Assembly: GCA_026388865.1 (NCBI GenBank)
Contig: JAPLIX010000313.1
Location: 1,997-9,299, forward strand
Length of the DNA: 7,303 bases
Reading direction: 5' to 3'
Origin: Pseudomonadota bacterium
GTDB taxonomy: Bacteria > Desulfobacterota > WTBG01 > CAIYCZ01
Each line of letters opens with the position of its first letter. Positions within the stretch are counted from its first letter, which is position 1. Of the stretch, positions 1 through 5,059 are shown in pieces. The position numbers were made by a program, and so were the translations under genes. The notes beneath the pieces are model-generated. The model saw nothing but the letters and a program-made list of their open reading frames with translations. It had not been told where the DNA came from and made no database searches.

Positions 1-406
1 AGCCGCACATTTCCCAGGGCGGTGACGCGGGTGTTGCTGCGGCAGCAGGTATCCTCACACCTCTCCGGTAATTCAGCCAATACCAGCGCACAGCCCAGAC
101 CAGAAAAAACACGCAGGCAAAAACTATCAGGCTGTGGCTCGGGTGGTAGAGCTCATCGGTCAGTCGAAAAACGAGAAATTTCGCTCTTACCTCAGGCGGC
201 AGCAGTTCGGGCCGCGGCACTTGAGAATAAGGCACTCCTTTCACCAGCACCAGCCACAGCAGCCAGCATATCGCCGGCGTGAAAGAGAACAGGTCCGGCA
301 GCACCCCCCAGAATACCACCCATCCGGTGCGGATTTTTTTTTGCGCAACGCTGTTGGCTGTTTTCGCAGCTGCCATAGCCCAGAACCCATGTGCGAGCGT
401 GTCCAT
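1..406 (-). CDS. Membrane-bound metal-dependent hydrolase-like protein (DUF457/YdjM type), 5' part only
   Basis: An open frame starts with ATG at 406-404, reads MDTLAHGFWAMAAAK, and stays open to the left edge, so about 135 N-terminal residues are visible. An AGGAG at 421-417 lies 10 nt upstream of the ATG. Family-like features are the short N-terminal D-x-L-x-H-G helix, a G-x-L-P-D-L-F-S-F segment after a hydrophobic stretch, a hydrophobic helix (ICWLLWLVLV), and an H-P-S-H-S-L-I-V motif preceding another hydrophobic helix. This resembles the His-rich motifs of DUF457/YdjM inner-membrane putative hydrolases. The last visible residues (PPWEMCG) would lead into the third motif (G-W-x-L-H-I-x-x-D in the family), which lies outside the window. 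The biochemical role of this family is poorly defined; metal binding is inferred from the His/Asp motifs. It is transcribed away from phoH. Confidence 0.72.
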   Translation of the reverse strand, partial: MDTLAHGFWAMAAAKTANSVAQKKIRTGWVVFWGVLPDLFSFTPAICWLLWLVLVKGVPYSQVPRPELLPPEVRAKFLVFRLTDELYHPSHSLIVFACVFFLVWAVRWYWLNYRRGVRIPAAAATPASPPWEMCG

Positions 407-641
407 AACAAATCATCTCCTGATAGATTGAGCTTATCCACAGTACCTTCAACCGGCTGATAATTCGTTTAACGGTTATTATTTCTTACCATGTATACGC
501 ACCTCTGTGAAGCCACCTCTCAAAAGAGTGCCGGGATCTTTGGGCTTGCCGGGCTCAGGGAGCGTCGGGATCTTCTCTTTAAAGCATGGATAAAATATAG
601 CCGTTGTTGATCGCTGCTGTCGCATTGTTGTGTGAAATGAC

Positions 642-668
642 GGGAAGACCAAATTTTCAGGACTTCCC
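642..668. repeat. Imperfect inverted repeat (hairpin)
   Basis: GGGAAG at 642-647 pairs with CTTCCC at 663-668. Inside that, an A-A mismatch is followed by a CC/GG pair, closing a 9-nt loop. No T-tract follows on either strand, so it is not a typical intrinsic terminator. Its function is unknown. Confidence 0.4.
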
Positions 669-877
669 CCAAAATTAAGGCATAGAAAACAGGCAAACGG
701 CATGACCACAGTGAAAGGATAGGATAGAGCAGTGGAGCACGAGCGCAGGGGGGTTTTAAACGCTGCCATGGGGTCTGGCAGGAGAGAATTCGCCAGGCAC
801 CTGTCCCGAACGCTTTCGGGATTGTGTTGTGGCTAAAAAACCACTCTGCGCTCTAGTAATGACAGCTATATCAATTT

Positions 878-893
878 TGGGGAATGTCCTGCA
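878..893 (+). promoter_or_regulatory. Candidate sigma-54 (-24/-12) promoter for phoH
   Basis: TGGGGAATGTCCTGCA carries GG at 879-880 and GC at 891-892 with exactly 10 nt between them, and it matches TGG...TGCA of the sigma-54 consensus. The -24 element lacks the CAC that usually follows GG, so the match is partial. Transcription would start near 904, about 70 nt before the TTG start of phoH. No activator-binding site was identified, though the 885-912 palindrome overlaps the site. Confidence 0.3.
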
Positions 894-912
894 AATTTTA
901 ATTTGACGGACA
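885..912. repeat. Interrupted palindrome upstream of phoH
   Basis: TGTCC (885-889) pairs with GGACA (908-912), and CAAAT (892-896) with ATTTG (901-905) around a TTTA centre, separated by a 2x2 mismatch. The dyad overlaps the candidate -12 and -35 elements, so it could be an operator or an RNA hairpin in the leader. This is structure seen in the sequence; the role is inferred. Confidence 0.35.
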
Positions 913-931
913 GGCGGTTTTGCATTAAGGT
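903..931 (+). promoter_or_regulatory. Alternative sigma-70 promoter for phoH
   Basis: TTGACG at 903-908 is a near-consensus -35. With a 17-nt spacer, the -10 would be TAAGGT at 926-931, a weak match that keeps T1, A2 and T6. It competes with the sigma-54 candidate just upstream; I cannot tell which, if either, is used. Confidence 0.3.
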
Positions 932-961
932 GTTTCCTGACTCAAGGTAACGAACTGTGAC

Positions 962-967
962 AAAGGG
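962..967 (+). promoter_or_regulatory. Ribosome binding site deciding the TTG start of phoH
   Basis: AAAGGG lies 6 nt before TTG at 974-976. The frame is closed upstream by TGA at 938-940, no ATG or GTG lies between, and the PIN domain begins almost immediately, so TTG is the only reasonable start. Confidence 0.6.
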
Positions 968-973
968 TTAAAT

Positions 974-2305
974 TTGGCTGCGGGAAAAAAGAAGATATTT
1001 GTCCTCGACACCAACGTCATCCTCCACGACAACTCCTGCATCTATCAGTTCCAGGAGCATGACGTCGTGGTCCCCATAACCGTCCTGGAAGAGCTCGACC
1101 AGTTCAAGAAGGGCAACGACACCTTGAACTTCCACGCCCGCGAGTTCGTCCGCGCACTCGACCTTTTAAGCGGTGACAAGCTTTTTAACGGCGGCGTCAA
1201 GATCGGGCCGAACCGGGGCCGGATTTCCATAAAGCTTGAACAGGCCTTCCACGAAAAAATTGCTTTTAACTATCCCGCTAACAAACCAGACCACCATATC
1301 CTGAACACCGCCTATCTCCTCTCCATCGACAATTCCGCACGCAGCGTTATCCTGGTCACCAAGGATGTCAACCTGCGCATGAAGGCAAAATCAATCGGCC
1401 TGATGGCGCAGGACTACACCACCGACCATGTGAAGGACATTTCCGTACTGTACGCGGGGCGGCGCATCGCAGAGCATGTTCCGGAAGACCTGATCGACCG
1501 GATGTATGCTGAGCCCTACCAGGTAGAGGCGGCGGGGCTGCCGTTCGCTGCACCGCTCATTCCCAATGAATACCTGATCATGCGCAATGACAAGAAGTCG
1601 GCTCTCGCGACCTATGACCCGCTCAACCAAACCCTCAGGCGCATTGATAAGGCCTCCGCCTACGGCATATCACCGCGCAATGCCGAGCAGATATTCGCCC
1701 TGAATGCCCTGTTGAATCCTGACATCCGGCTGGTAACCATCTCCGGCAAGGCTGGCACGGGAAAGACGCTGCTGGCGCTTGCCGCGGCACTTGAAAAGCG
1801 CAAATACTACCGCCAGATTTATGTCGCGCGACCCATCGTGCCGCTGAGCAACAAGGACCTGGGGTATCTGCCGGGCGACCTCCAGGCAAAGCTTGACCCC
1901 TACGTGCAGCCGCTGTTTGACAACCTCGGCGTCATCCAGGACCAGTTCCAGGAGACCGATGCCAACCACCGCCGCATCAGGGAGCTGCGTGAAGAGGGAA
2001 AGCTGGTTATCGCACCGCTGTCCTACATCCGCGGCCGCAGCCTGGTGAAGATTTATTTTATCGTTGACGAAGCGCAGAACCTGACGCCCCATGAAGTCAA
2101 AACTATTATCACCCGCGCCGGCGAAGGCACCAAGGTAGTCTTAACCGGGGATATTTTCCAGATCGATCATCCCTACCTCAACAGCTATTCTAACGGCCTG
2201 AGCTATCTCATAGACAAGATGCAGGGGCAGAACCTGTATGCCCATGTCAACCTTGAAAAAGGCGAGCGCTCAGAGCTTGCAGATCTTGCGAGCACTATCC
2301 TGTAA
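974..2305 (+). CDS. PIN-PhoH family protein (PhoH2/YlaK type RNA-acting ATPase)
   Basis: This 443-residue protein has a complete two-domain layout. Residues ~7-150 form a PIN nuclease domain: FVLDTNVILHD with Asp12, the acidic VLEELDQF at ~37-44, and VTKDVNLRMKAK at ~128-139 with Asp131, which are the usual metal-binding acids. Residues ~230-443 form a PhoH ATPase: Walker A GKAGTGKT at 258-265, RGRSL at 353-357, Walker B FIVDEAQN at 362-369, a TGDIFQID motif at 391-398, and a C-terminal KGERSELADLAS. The family (YlaK in Bacillus, PhoH2 in mycobacteria) couples an RNase-like PIN domain to an RNA helicase/ATPase and is cytoplasmic. Length is normal for the family. Translation begins at TTG. The MFS gene follows after 12 nt, so the two are probably co-transcribed, although no functional link is evident. 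Confidence 0.93.
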   Translation: MAAGKKKIFVLDTNVILHDNSCIYQFQEHDVVVPITVLEELDQFKKGNDTLNFHAREFVRALDLLSGDKLFNGGVKIGPNRGRISIKLEQAFHEKIAFNYPANKPDHHILNTAYLLSIDNSARSVILVTKDVNLRMKAKSIGLMAQDYTTDHVKDISVLYAGRRIAEHVPEDLIDRMYAEPYQVEAAGLPFAAPLIPNEYLIMRNDKKSALATYDPLNQTLRRIDKASAYGISPRNAEQIFALNALLNPDIRLVTISGKAGTGKTLLALAAALEKRKYYRQIYVARPIVPLSNKDLGYLPGDLQAKLDPYVQPLFDNLGVIQDQFQETDANHRRIRELREEGKLVIAPLSYIRGRSLVKIYFIVDEAQNLTPHEVKTIITRAGEGTKVVLTGDIFQIDHPYLNSYSNGLSYLIDKMQGQNLYAHVNLEKGERSELADLASTIL

Positions 2306-2317
2306 GCCTGCCTGCCT

Positions 2318-3610
2318 ATGCATGATGCAGCCACCCACCGCCCCGCTCAACCGATGAAGCCGCCCCGGATGCCCCGGCGCCTGAATCTGGTGCTGCTCTT
2401 TTTTACCTGCAATCTCATCTGCTATATGGACCGGATCAACATCGCCGTCACTGCTCCGGTAATCATGAAAGATCTGGGCTGGAACGAAGCAGCCCTGGGC
2501 ATTATTCTCTCCTCATTTTTCTGGGGCTATACCCTGCTGCAGATACCGGGCGGATGGCTGGCAGACCGCTACGGCGGAAAAAAAGTTTTAAGCATCGGGG
2601 TGCTGTGGTGGTCGTTGTTTACCCTGATAACCCCTCTGGCAAAGACAGCCGGCGCGATGGCAATAATGCGCTCTCTGATGGGACTGGGCGAAGGGGTCAA
2701 CTTTCCCTCCATTCAAAGCCTTGCTTCAAAGTGGATTCCGGTTGGCGAGCGGTCCCGGGTATCGGGCTTTATACTGTCCGGCATTTCCGTGGGAAATATT
2801 ATTGCCTTTCCTCTGGCCACGTGGATCATGACAAGCTTAAGCTGGCACTATGTTTTTTATGTTTTCGGTTTGTTCGGCTTTATCTGGTTTATTTTCTGGT
2901 ACCGGTGTGCCGCTGAACGGCCCGAGGAGCACGCGGGCATACATCCGCAGGAGCTTGCCTATATCACCGCAAACAGGCCGGAGCTTCCGCCGGTAGAAAA
3001 AATTCCGTGGCAGCTGCTGTTCTCAAAAGTTCAGGTGTGGGCCCTGGTGGTAAACCATTTCTGCATAAGCTGGGGATTTTTTATGTTCCTGACCTGGCTC
3101 CCCACCTACCTGGTCAGGGCCCACGGCTTCTCCATTAAGGAGATGGGGTTTTACTCAATGCTGCCGTATCTGGCCATGGTAATAGGCAGTAACGGTGCTG
3201 GTTGGCTGGCGGATTACTGCATTAAAAAGAGCGGCAACATAACGCTTATAAGAAAGTTGTTTCACACTATCAGCCTGACCGGGGGCAGCATTGCGCTCAT
3301 CTATCTGGCCGGGGCGCAAACTAAGACCGCCGTCATCACCCTCGTTTCCTGTGCCCTGGGCCTTCTTTCCATTACCGGCAGCACCACCGGGCCCAATGCC
3401 ATGGACATCGGCCCCCGCTACGCAGGCATCATCATGGGCATGCAGACGACCGCCGGAAATATCGCTGGCATTGTCGTTCCGGTGGTGGTAGGTTTTATTG
3501 TATCAGCATACAACCGCTGGGATCTCATCTTCTATATCGCCGCCGGCGTGCTGATGTTTGGCGCTCTCGTCTGGGACCTGTTTGCAACCGGAGAACAGGT
3601 CCTGGAGTAA
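2318..3610 (+). CDS. MFS transporter, anion:cation symporter (ACS) type
   Basis: This 430-residue polytopic protein has the usual MFS length and about 12 hydrophobic segments. Segment 1 carries CYMDRINIAVTAPVI (~35-49), and the loop 2-3 signature is GGWLADRYGGKKV (78-90). LMGLGEGVNFPS (~120-131), a GF-LSG-SVGN segment (150-160) and the second-half motif GPNAMDIGPRYAG (358-370) resemble the ACS/SLC17 group (hexuronate, galactonate, glucarate and related organic anion transporters). The likely role is proton- or cation-coupled movement of an organic anion across the inner membrane; the substrate cannot be read from sequence. The start is uncertain: ATG at 2318 has no clear Shine-Dalgarno, and in-frame ATGs at 2354 and 2369 also lie before the first membrane helix. 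The 12-nt gap after phoH suggests co-transcription. Confidence 0.9.
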   Translation: MHDAATHRPAQPMKPPRMPRRLNLVLLFFTCNLICYMDRINIAVTAPVIMKDLGWNEAALGIILSSFFWGYTLLQIPGGWLADRYGGKKVLSIGVLWWSLFTLITPLAKTAGAMAIMRSLMGLGEGVNFPSIQSLASKWIPVGERSRVSGFILSGISVGNIIAFPLATWIMTSLSWHYVFYVFGLFGFIWFIFWYRCAAERPEEHAGIHPQELAYITANRPELPPVEKIPWQLLFSKVQVWALVVNHFCISWGFFMFLTWLPTYLVRAHGFSIKEMGFYSMLPYLAMVIGSNGAGWLADYCIKKSGNITLIRKLFHTISLTGGSIALIYLAGAQTKTAVITLVSCALGLLSITGSTTGPNAMDIGPRYAGIIMGMQTTAGNIAGIVVPVVVGFIVSAYNRWDLIFYIAAGVLMFGALVWDLFATGEQVLE

Positions 3611-3615
3611 AGCTC

Positions 3616-3714
3616 GTGGCTTGTGATCCGTGACTCGGTGAAAAGTGGAAGGTAAAAAGTGAAACGCAGAACGCTGAAGGCTGTGAGCTGACAGCTGAAA
3701 GCTTTCAGTGGGAA
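3616..3714 (+). repeat. Degenerate heptamer tandem array
   Basis: From 3616 the sequence can be read as 14 consecutive 7-base words, with one extra base at 3637. The first words are GTG-type (GTGGCTT, GTGATCC, GTGACTC, GTGAAAA), and these grade into GCTG-type words (GCTGAAG, GCTGACA, GCTGAAA). Nearly every word starts with G. A perfect 14-bp palindrome, CTGAAAGCTTTCAG, spans 3695-3708. The array fills the space between the MFS gene and the rhodanese ribosome binding site. It has no coding signal. Confidence 0.65.
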
Positions 3715-3715
3715 C

Positions 3716-3722
3716 AGGGAGG
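3716..3722 (+). promoter_or_regulatory. Ribosome binding site of the rhodanese gene
   Basis: AGGGAGG lies 6 nt before ATG at 3729. It favours this ATG over the in-frame GTG at 3708, which sits in the repeat array and would add seven residues in front of the signal peptide. Confidence 0.8.
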
Positions 3723-3728
3723 TGCCGT

Positions 3729-4139
3729 ATGAAGCATAAAGCCTGTATTATCCTTGCCGCATGGCTGATCGCGGCTTTCGCGGGGGTGCTGGTGCCGGGT
3801 GTCCAGGCAGGCGATGTCCCGCGCATTACCAAAGAGGAGCTGAAACAGAAGCTCTGCTCGCCGGATGTGACTATCCTTGATGTGCGGGTTGCCGGGAGCT
3901 GGGATAAAAGCAATCAAACGATTAAATGTTCAAAGCGGGTGGATCCGGACAACGTTGCCGCCTGGGCAGGCACGCTGCCCAAAAACAGGGAAATCGTTTT
4001 GTATTGCTCCTGAACTGCTGAGCACACCAGCGCCCGGGTGGCGCAGGAACTCATGGCAAAAGGCTTCACCAAGGTGAAGGCTCTGAAAGGCGGCTGGAAC
4101 GAGTGGGTAGATAATAAATATCCGGTGGAGAGAAAATAA
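3729..4139 (+). CDS. Exported rhodanese-like protein with probable selenocysteine (UGA codon 95)
   Basis: Read through the in-frame TGA at 4011-4013, this is a 136-residue single-domain rhodanese; read as stop, it would end in mid-active site after 94 residues. Residues 1-28 form a Sec signal peptide (MKHK, hydrophobic core, cleavage probably after VQA), so the protein acts outside the cytoplasm. The domain shows ILDVR and SWDKS, then VDPDNVAAW, then VLYCS-U-TAEHTSAR, where Cys93 is the expected catalytic persulfide residue and codon 95 is UGA. It finishes with ALKGGWNEW and YPVERK. Sequence after the UGA continues the rhodanese fold in the same frame with no frameshift. From memory, related proteins carry Cys at the UGA position (Y-C-x-C-P-x-E-x-T-S-A-R), which is the usual sign of selenocysteine. 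A hairpin of SECIS geometry follows. Possible role: sulfur or selenium transfer, or thiol/selenol redox chemistry in the periplasm. The gene is flanked by heptamer repeats, and its stop lies in a large palindrome. Confidence 0.8.
4014..4052 (+). promoter_or_regulatory. Candidate bacterial SECIS element
   Basis: Directly 3' of the UGA, inside the coding sequence, GCGCC (4030-4034) pairs with GGCGC (4040-4044) around the 5-nt apical loop CGGGU. Below it lie an A-A mismatch, a CC/GG extension (4027-4028 with 4046-4047), an asymmetric internal loop and GAG/CUC (4020-4022 with 4050-4052). The loop begins 21 nt after the UGA and has G at its second position. Both fit the general bacterial SECIS description: a short apical loop with an early G, roughly 16-37 nt downstream of UGA, bound by SelB. 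The fold was done by eye. Confidence 0.65.
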
Positions 4140-4180
4140 TATTACAGCTGTTAGCTAGCAGCTGTAATATTATTTTCTCT
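4129..4180. terminator. Perfect 22-bp palindrome, probable bidirectional terminator
   Basis: The arms 4129-4150 and 4159-4180 are exact reverse complements around an 8-base centre (TTAGCTAG). The G+C part is the inner CAGCTG pair; the outer part is A-rich on the left and T-rich on the right (TATTATTTTCTCT), as in bidirectional intrinsic terminators. The left arm includes the last two rhodanese sense codons and its TAA stop. It separates the rhodanese from the bilin reductase gene. Arms are unusually long and perfect for a terminator. Confidence 0.6.
4147..4167 (+). repeat. Three heptamer repeats within the palindrome
   Basis: GCTGTTA, GCTAGCA and GCTGTAA are three in-phase 7-base words matching the GCTGnnA words at the 3' end of the 3616-3714 array. 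The same repeat family therefore flanks both sides of the rhodanese gene. Confidence 0.45.
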
Positions 4181-4213
4181 GCGGTTAAATTTTTACTATA
4201 CGTGTTTTACATC

Positions 4214-4220
4214 AGGAGGT
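4214..4220 (+). promoter_or_regulatory. Ribosome binding site of the bilin reductase-like gene
   Basis: AGGAGGT lies 3 nt before ATG at 4224. The Shine-Dalgarno match is strong but the spacing is short. A TACTAT at 4194-4199 could be a -10 element, but no good -35 is seen in the palindrome arm upstream. Confidence 0.65.
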
Positions 4221-4223
4221 GGA

Positions 4224-4946
4224 ATGGAAGAGAATACCCTGCCAATCAGGTTCAATGAGATTCTGCGGGAGGAAATGGGGAAGCTTTTTAAGCTCAAGCC
4301 GCTGCCGCTTGATCCGGACTTTGCCCTTAAATATCCCAGTGAAGAAGATAAGAGCGTCTGTCTCAAAAACGAACTTCTGGCCTGCGACAAGACCTCCGGC
4401 ATCCGCAGCGGCGCCATGGATTTTGCCGGCTCCATGCTGGTGAACTTCGGCAGCGTGCAGCCGGGCAGTGATTATGATTTCCCGGTATTGGGCTATACCT
4501 TTGCTTATTCCAGCAAATTTTTAATAGCTGTTCTTGATCTGCACCCCGTTGCAAAAGACAGGGAATACACGGAGAAATACATTGCCCCGCTCCAGGCTAT
4601 TTCTCAAAAATATGCCTGGATACCCAAGACAGAGGGCGGACGCTCGGAAGTGCATGACTGGGCGAAAAAATATGACTCAGGCTGCGCCCTCTACCGCTGG
4701 TGCGACCCGCAGTATGTGCCGAACGTGGAAGAGGCGTTCCGGGATTACCTCCGGGCCTTTTGCCAGTGCATTAAAAAGGCGGAGCCGCTCACAGATCCGT
4801 CGCTGCGCAAAAGGCGCGACCAGTATCTGGAGGACTATCGTTATGACTATATAACCTATGATCCCGGCAGCGCCCCGCTGCAGCACCATTTCGGCGAGGA
4901 GTGGGGTGAGCGGTATCTGAAAGAATTTTTGTTCGCGGGGGAATAG
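4224..4946 (+). CDS. Ferredoxin-dependent bilin reductase-like protein (PcyA/PebA/HY2 family)
   Basis: The 240 residues match the usual length of this family (about 230-250). Recognised features are the central strand pair SDYDFPVLGYTFAY (82-95), aligning with the family's Y-D-L-P-x-F-G-x-D motif, then AVLDLHP (102-108), EKYIAPL (117-123), the RRDQYLEDY-RYDYITYDPGS region (197-216), and the diagnostic C-terminus HHFGEEWGERYLKEFLF (221-237). Members reduce biliverdin IXalpha to phytobilins with electrons from ferredoxin in the cytosol, giving chromophores for phytochromes or phycobiliproteins. By eye, the catalytic Asp of PcyA (Asp105, in G-x-D) aligns with Thr92, and the PcyA His88 position with Asn74; the latter resembles PebA/HY2-type enzymes. 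The gene is alone in this window: no heme oxygenase, globin, ferredoxin or phytochrome is next to it. Base composition resembles its left neighbours. Assignment is from pattern recognition. Confidence 0.75.
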   Translation: MEENTLPIRFNEILREEMGKLFKLKPLPLDPDFALKYPSEEDKSVCLKNELLACDKTSGIRSGAMDFAGSMLVNFGSVQPGSDYDFPVLGYTFAYSSKFLIAVLDLHPVAKDREYTEKYIAPLQAISQKYAWIPKTEGGRSEVHDWAKKYDSGCALYRWCDPQYVPNVEEAFRDYLRAFCQCIKKAEPLTDPSLRKRRDQYLEDYRYDYITYDPGSAPLQHHFGEEWGERYLKEFLFAGE

Positions 4947-5059
4947 AGAAATGAGCGAACAAAGGTCAGCATGTGAGCTTGTGCCTTATTATGGTGGAAC
5001 AATGGGGCATCTTGCTCCTACCCCACCTGCCAGACGTTTTTGTCCTGTGTGAGTAAATC

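Larger units (their letters stand above)
407..973. other. Intergenic region without a convincing gene
   Basis: This stretch separates the leftward membrane gene from the rightward phoH. It holds an imperfect hairpin at 642-668, a small perfect hairpin at 804-821 (TCCCGAA/TTCGGGA, 4-nt loop, no T-tract on either side), and candidate promoter elements at 878-931. A minus-strand open frame at 479-769 has an unlikely composition in its N-terminal two thirds. Its last ~35 codons (ending FTEVRIHGKK, TAA at 481-479) have G/C-rich third positions like real genes nearby, so a decayed 3' gene end is possible. I recognise no RNA gene or riboswitch here. Confidence 0.5.

Noticed and set aside
660..740. 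Riboswitch-like segment (GGCAAACGGC resembling part of a c-di-GMP aptamer)
   Set aside because: The second conserved block and stem pairings of GEMM aptamers are absent, and the nearest downstream gene is over 200 nt away.
479..769. 96-codon minus-strand open frame as a full gene
   Set aside because: The N-terminal two thirds have improbable composition and no ribosome binding site; only its last part looks coding, so it is noted as a possible remnant.
804..821. TCCCGAA/TTCGGGA hairpin as an intrinsic terminator
   Set aside because: Good 7-bp stem but no T-tract on either strand; kept only as a note in the intergenic entry.
3708..4013. Rhodanese gene ending at the TGA, with GTG start at 3708
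   Set aside because: It would end two codons into the active-site loop, and the GTG lies in the repeat array without a proper ribosome binding site; the ATG at 3729 with AGGGAGG and readthrough to 4139 is far better.
4997..5025. Hairpin between the convergent bilin reductase and winged-helix genes as a terminator
   Set aside because: TGGGG/CCCCA (5003-5007 with 5021-5025) has a 13-nt loop and a T-run only after 10 more bases; a competing GGAGCAA/UUGUUCC fold on the minus strand lacks a T-tract.
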